From the NCBI GenBank assembly GCA_025890175.1, contig JANPYM010000012.1:1099388-1163387 (forward strand): a stretch of DNA of 64,000 nucleotides, given 5' to 3'. The position numbers and the translations under genes were made by a program. Below, in pieces: positions 61,277 through 64,000 of the stretch. Each line of letters opens with the position of its first letter. Positions within the stretch are counted from its first letter, which is position 1. Under the pieces are notes generated by a model. It had not been told where the DNA came from, did no database searches, and saw only the letters and a program-made list of their open reading frames with translations. Source of the stretch: Ciborinia camelliae. Its lineage: Eukaryota; Ascomycota; Leotiomycetes; Helotiales; Sclerotiniaceae.

Positions 61277-63539
61277 AGCTGCAAACGTTTGGTGAATGTG
61301 AAGTTGGTGTCTGGTTTGGAAGTTATTATTTCTATTAGTATATGTTGGTATCAACCTGGTGGGTTCAAAGTGTAAAGTACTTTAGACTATTGGTATGTGT
61401 TGATGATGTTCTGATTCATTATGGTGTGCTAGAGTAGATCCTTATATAGACCCTATGTGGGCGCTAGTCAACGCTAGTCAACACTAGTCCACGCTAGCTC
61501 CTTCGTACGCTACAGCCCGTACGGCTTCAGTGTATGGTCACGTGATTGTACCGACAGTATATGATTAGAGCCTTTTTGTGCCAAAGAGGGCTTGTAATAA
61601 TGTCAGAAGGAGTGTAAATGTTGATGACTAGAATCTTCGCTGTCGTTGGAGTCTGTGAGGTATGACTATGGTGGTGTCTTGTGAGCCCATATATATATAT
61701 ATTCAAACGGCACTGTCAGGTAGGAGGACTGTAGCGGCAAAGAAGCCATTCTGCATTGATTCCGTAGAACTCTGTATCCAATCCCAGAGTATAGCATGGG
61801 TAAAACCGCGATAAACTATTACAGCGAGACCTTGATCTTGGCGACGGCGTGAATCTTTAGGGTTTAGCTTGCCGGAGGTTTCTCATCATTGACAAAATCC
61901 CGATACAAGGGTTATCCTCTTGGGATTACCTTGAACCATCAAACTACATGAGATGAACTACCATCTGAGCACATGCTATACTCGGTACTTACACCAGAAT
62001 CCGGGGATAGAGACGAGCCTGATTATTCCACGAGATTAATATCTGTCGCATGTTCCCTTATCTAATAATCATAATGACAGCATTATGACAGCATTATGTA
62101 AATCACCACTAACTTTTGGCTTTAAGAAATTAAAAGGATGTCTTGAACTATGCTGACGACGCCAGGTGTGGGGTTGATCTACTTAGAACCCAAACGCAGT
62201 CTTCTGACCTAATCATCAAGATTATACATGTGCCAACCGTGGAATTTCTCCAAGAGGAATTCGATAAAGGCCCGAATCAACATAGGAAGACAAAATGGAC
62301 TACAGTCCCAGGATAGGTTGAAATTCATGTCCAGGGAAGCCAAAACGTTTGATTTGAAGTTCGTAGACCGTGAAGTTTTGTAGTGGTGTGTGCGAGGTTA
62401 AGAGCTGGGATTGGCCAGAGAGGAATCTACGAGCCTACCAAAAGGCATATATGGCATTTCAAATTCCCGACTGCAGTCCTCATGTTCGCTAATCGTAATC
62501 TCGTCGCCCCTGTTTCCATTTCCAAGTCACCAAGCGGCAACCCTACGATTATGGGTGTGGCTGGTTCATAATCCTCGCCTTTAGTGCTTCGAGATTAAAT
62601 AAATATGACCATCGAAGATATTTTCTGTTCCAAACGCTATATACTCGACGAATTGAGTTTGGCATATTAGTGATGATCCAGCAATGCTACCGCGTCGAAG
62701 AACTACTTCCTTGGAGGACGTCGACTTCCCCGCACGAAGCAGAATTTCCGAAAAGAATATATTCTGCCAATCATGAGAGATAGAGAAAGTGAATCCTTCT
62801 AAAAAGGTTTCTTGCGTGGTATCAGTTGCGACGAGTCTTAGTTTCATGTAAGAAACGAAGTATTATAAAAGGTTGGTCGGGAACGGTGTAATGAGAGACC
62901 GTTGTTACATCGAATAAAAATATTCAGCTCGTATGCCTTCAAGGAAATCTTTTGAGACTCGTAGAGTAATTTTGGTTGACCTGGGGGGTAATGAGTTTGG
63001 CCCTGTGTCACAGGTAGGCTTGAGTGATATCTCCACTTTGAAGAGGAGTCTAGCACCCAGAGTATTTTATCGACCTATGGGCCATGGCCAGGTACGCTCA
63101 TACTATTAAGTTGGACCTGTACGCTTTACCTGGACGTTCCCCTTTGCTTACAAGTATGATCTAGTCTCCGCAAGTAACGACATGATAGAATTCATTGTTG
63201 TATTGGTGTTGTGTACCTATCCAAAGTACGCATAACTGTGCGATGGGACATGAAGAGAGATCTTAGGTAAAGTAGGTAGAGATAGTACCAAGGATTTTAA
63301 GAGTATCCATTTCATTTGTTGTAATATCTCCCTTTTGAAAATATCCAGAGTAAAAGTAAATTCCTGGATTACATCGTATTTTCTCGTGGTTCTCTTCTCA
63401 CGATTATGAGATGAGACTACTCCCTAGGAAGACCACAAGCCAAGCTAATAATCTACACCGCCTATCTTCAACAACTGCGCTAACCCAAAATAGTGAGATT
63501 GCGGCAGAATTCGAGGCTGGCCATTACTACCTCCTTCCT
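61277..63539. other. Intergenic region
   Basis: 61420-61700 is promoter DNA of the glucanase gene, including a direct repeat of GCTAGTCAAC-type units near 61466-61496. Minus-strand frames at 62581-62847 and 62844-63056 lie next to each other but show no family features. No gene is supported. Confidence 0.4.
61441..61448 (-). promoter_or_regulatory. Possible TATA box of the glucanase gene
   Basis: TATATAAG on the minus strand, about 165 bases upstream of the start codon. Confidence 0.4.
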
Positions 63540-63828
63540 TCAATTTAAGTGAGCCAACGGTACTTGCATTCGAAGATTCTTGTTGTACGAATTCCACCCG
63601 AATTCCCCGGATACCCTTTCACTCTTGATCTGCTGTACTACAACGACTACCCCTCCTTGATTACGCAATAAACGCAATATCCTAGCAGTCTTGCTGGAGT
63701 TCCACACTGGCTCGCACCCTTCAATTTCTTGCGATTCGCAGATGGTTATGCATTGATTGCTATTTTCGCCCACTGGTTTAATTCTGAGTATTACATGCCG
63801 TGACTCTTCTTGCACAAGCTGGGTCAGC
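63540..63828 (-). CDS. Possible 3' exon of an unidentified gene
   Basis: A 91-codon minus-strand frame ends at 63540. It has no ATG but is preceded by CCTAACTACAG, a good branch site plus acceptor, at about 63829-63839. The residues (QLVQEESRHVILRIKPVGE, then EGCEPVWNSSKTARILRLL) have the composition of real protein, but I do not recognise the family. Upstream exons would lie near or beyond the right edge. It could equally be a relic. Confidence 0.2.
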
Positions 63829-64000
63829 GCTGTAGTTAGGTGCCAATCAAACGAACAGCAGACAAGTGGTGAAAAGCACCGCGTAAAATTGGAATACGAT
63901 CGGTCGGCTTAGAGTGGTTGACAGATCTGCAAACCATAGTAAAACCTTGTTTTGAAAGCGCAATACCTGCCAATAGGACTCTTGGAGTATATCTCAGAAA

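Overview
This window looks like nuclear DNA of a filamentous ascomycete. The genes have short introns (about 50-100 bases) with GT...AG ends and CTAAY-type branch sites. The gene content is typically fungal (rhodopsin-domain/PTH11-like membrane proteins, a Zn2Cys6 regulator, a GH64 glucanase, a histidine acid phosphatase, a 2OG-oxygenase family relic, an NLR-like relic). Non-coding DNA is AT-rich and full of short tandem repeats and scattered TACCTACC/CCTAGGTA strings. A Leotiomycete such as a Sclerotiniaceae species is a reasonable guess, but that is inference. I see nothing bacterial or viral.

Layout. 1-13.6 kb: a family array of five related multi-pass membrane genes of the fungal rhodopsin-domain type. 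One is on the minus strand and runs off the left edge, one is a decayed plus-strand copy, and three are intact plus-strand copies. In all four readable members the second exon is exactly 455 bases with the same phases, so the array arose by duplication; a shared intergenic block between two members supports this. 14.2-17.0 kb: a nine-exon gene for a 767-residue zincin-like protein (HEFAH) with one abnormal splice donor. 18.8-20.2 kb: a CCCH-finger-like protein with a 9-base coding minisatellite. 22.2-24.1 kb: a larger PTH11-like protein with three D(V/I)GGLL motifs in its tail. 28.2-29.2 kb: an acetamidase/formamidase. 30.2-34.2 kb: tubulin-folding cofactor D.

35-41 kb is a gene graveyard: a decayed 2OG-Fe(II) oxygenase-family gene, a fragment of an FAD-linked oxidoreductase, and a degenerate P-loop/ankyrin (NLR-like) gene lie side by side. 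43.4-45.7 kb: a Zn2Cys6 transcription factor with a 96-base coding minisatellite and a duplicated 3' end just downstream. 46.9-47.5 kb: two inverted copies of a repeat with a tRNA-like A box. 48.5-49.5 kb: a non-autonomous Fot1/pogo-like element with terminal inverted repeats, a TA target duplication and a 20-base minisatellite inside it. 49.5-56.9 kb is gene-poor and repeat-rich. 56.9-58.6 kb and 59.9-61.3 kb: a secreted histidine acid phosphatase and a GH64-type beta-1,3-glucanase, both on the minus strand. Nothing firm can be called from 61.3 kb to the right edge.

The genes do not form an obvious pathway. The common theme is local duplication and decay: a membrane-receptor-like family amplified at one end, three broken genes in the middle, and coding minisatellites in two regulators. 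Exon models were built by eye; each was checked for reading phase across every intron.
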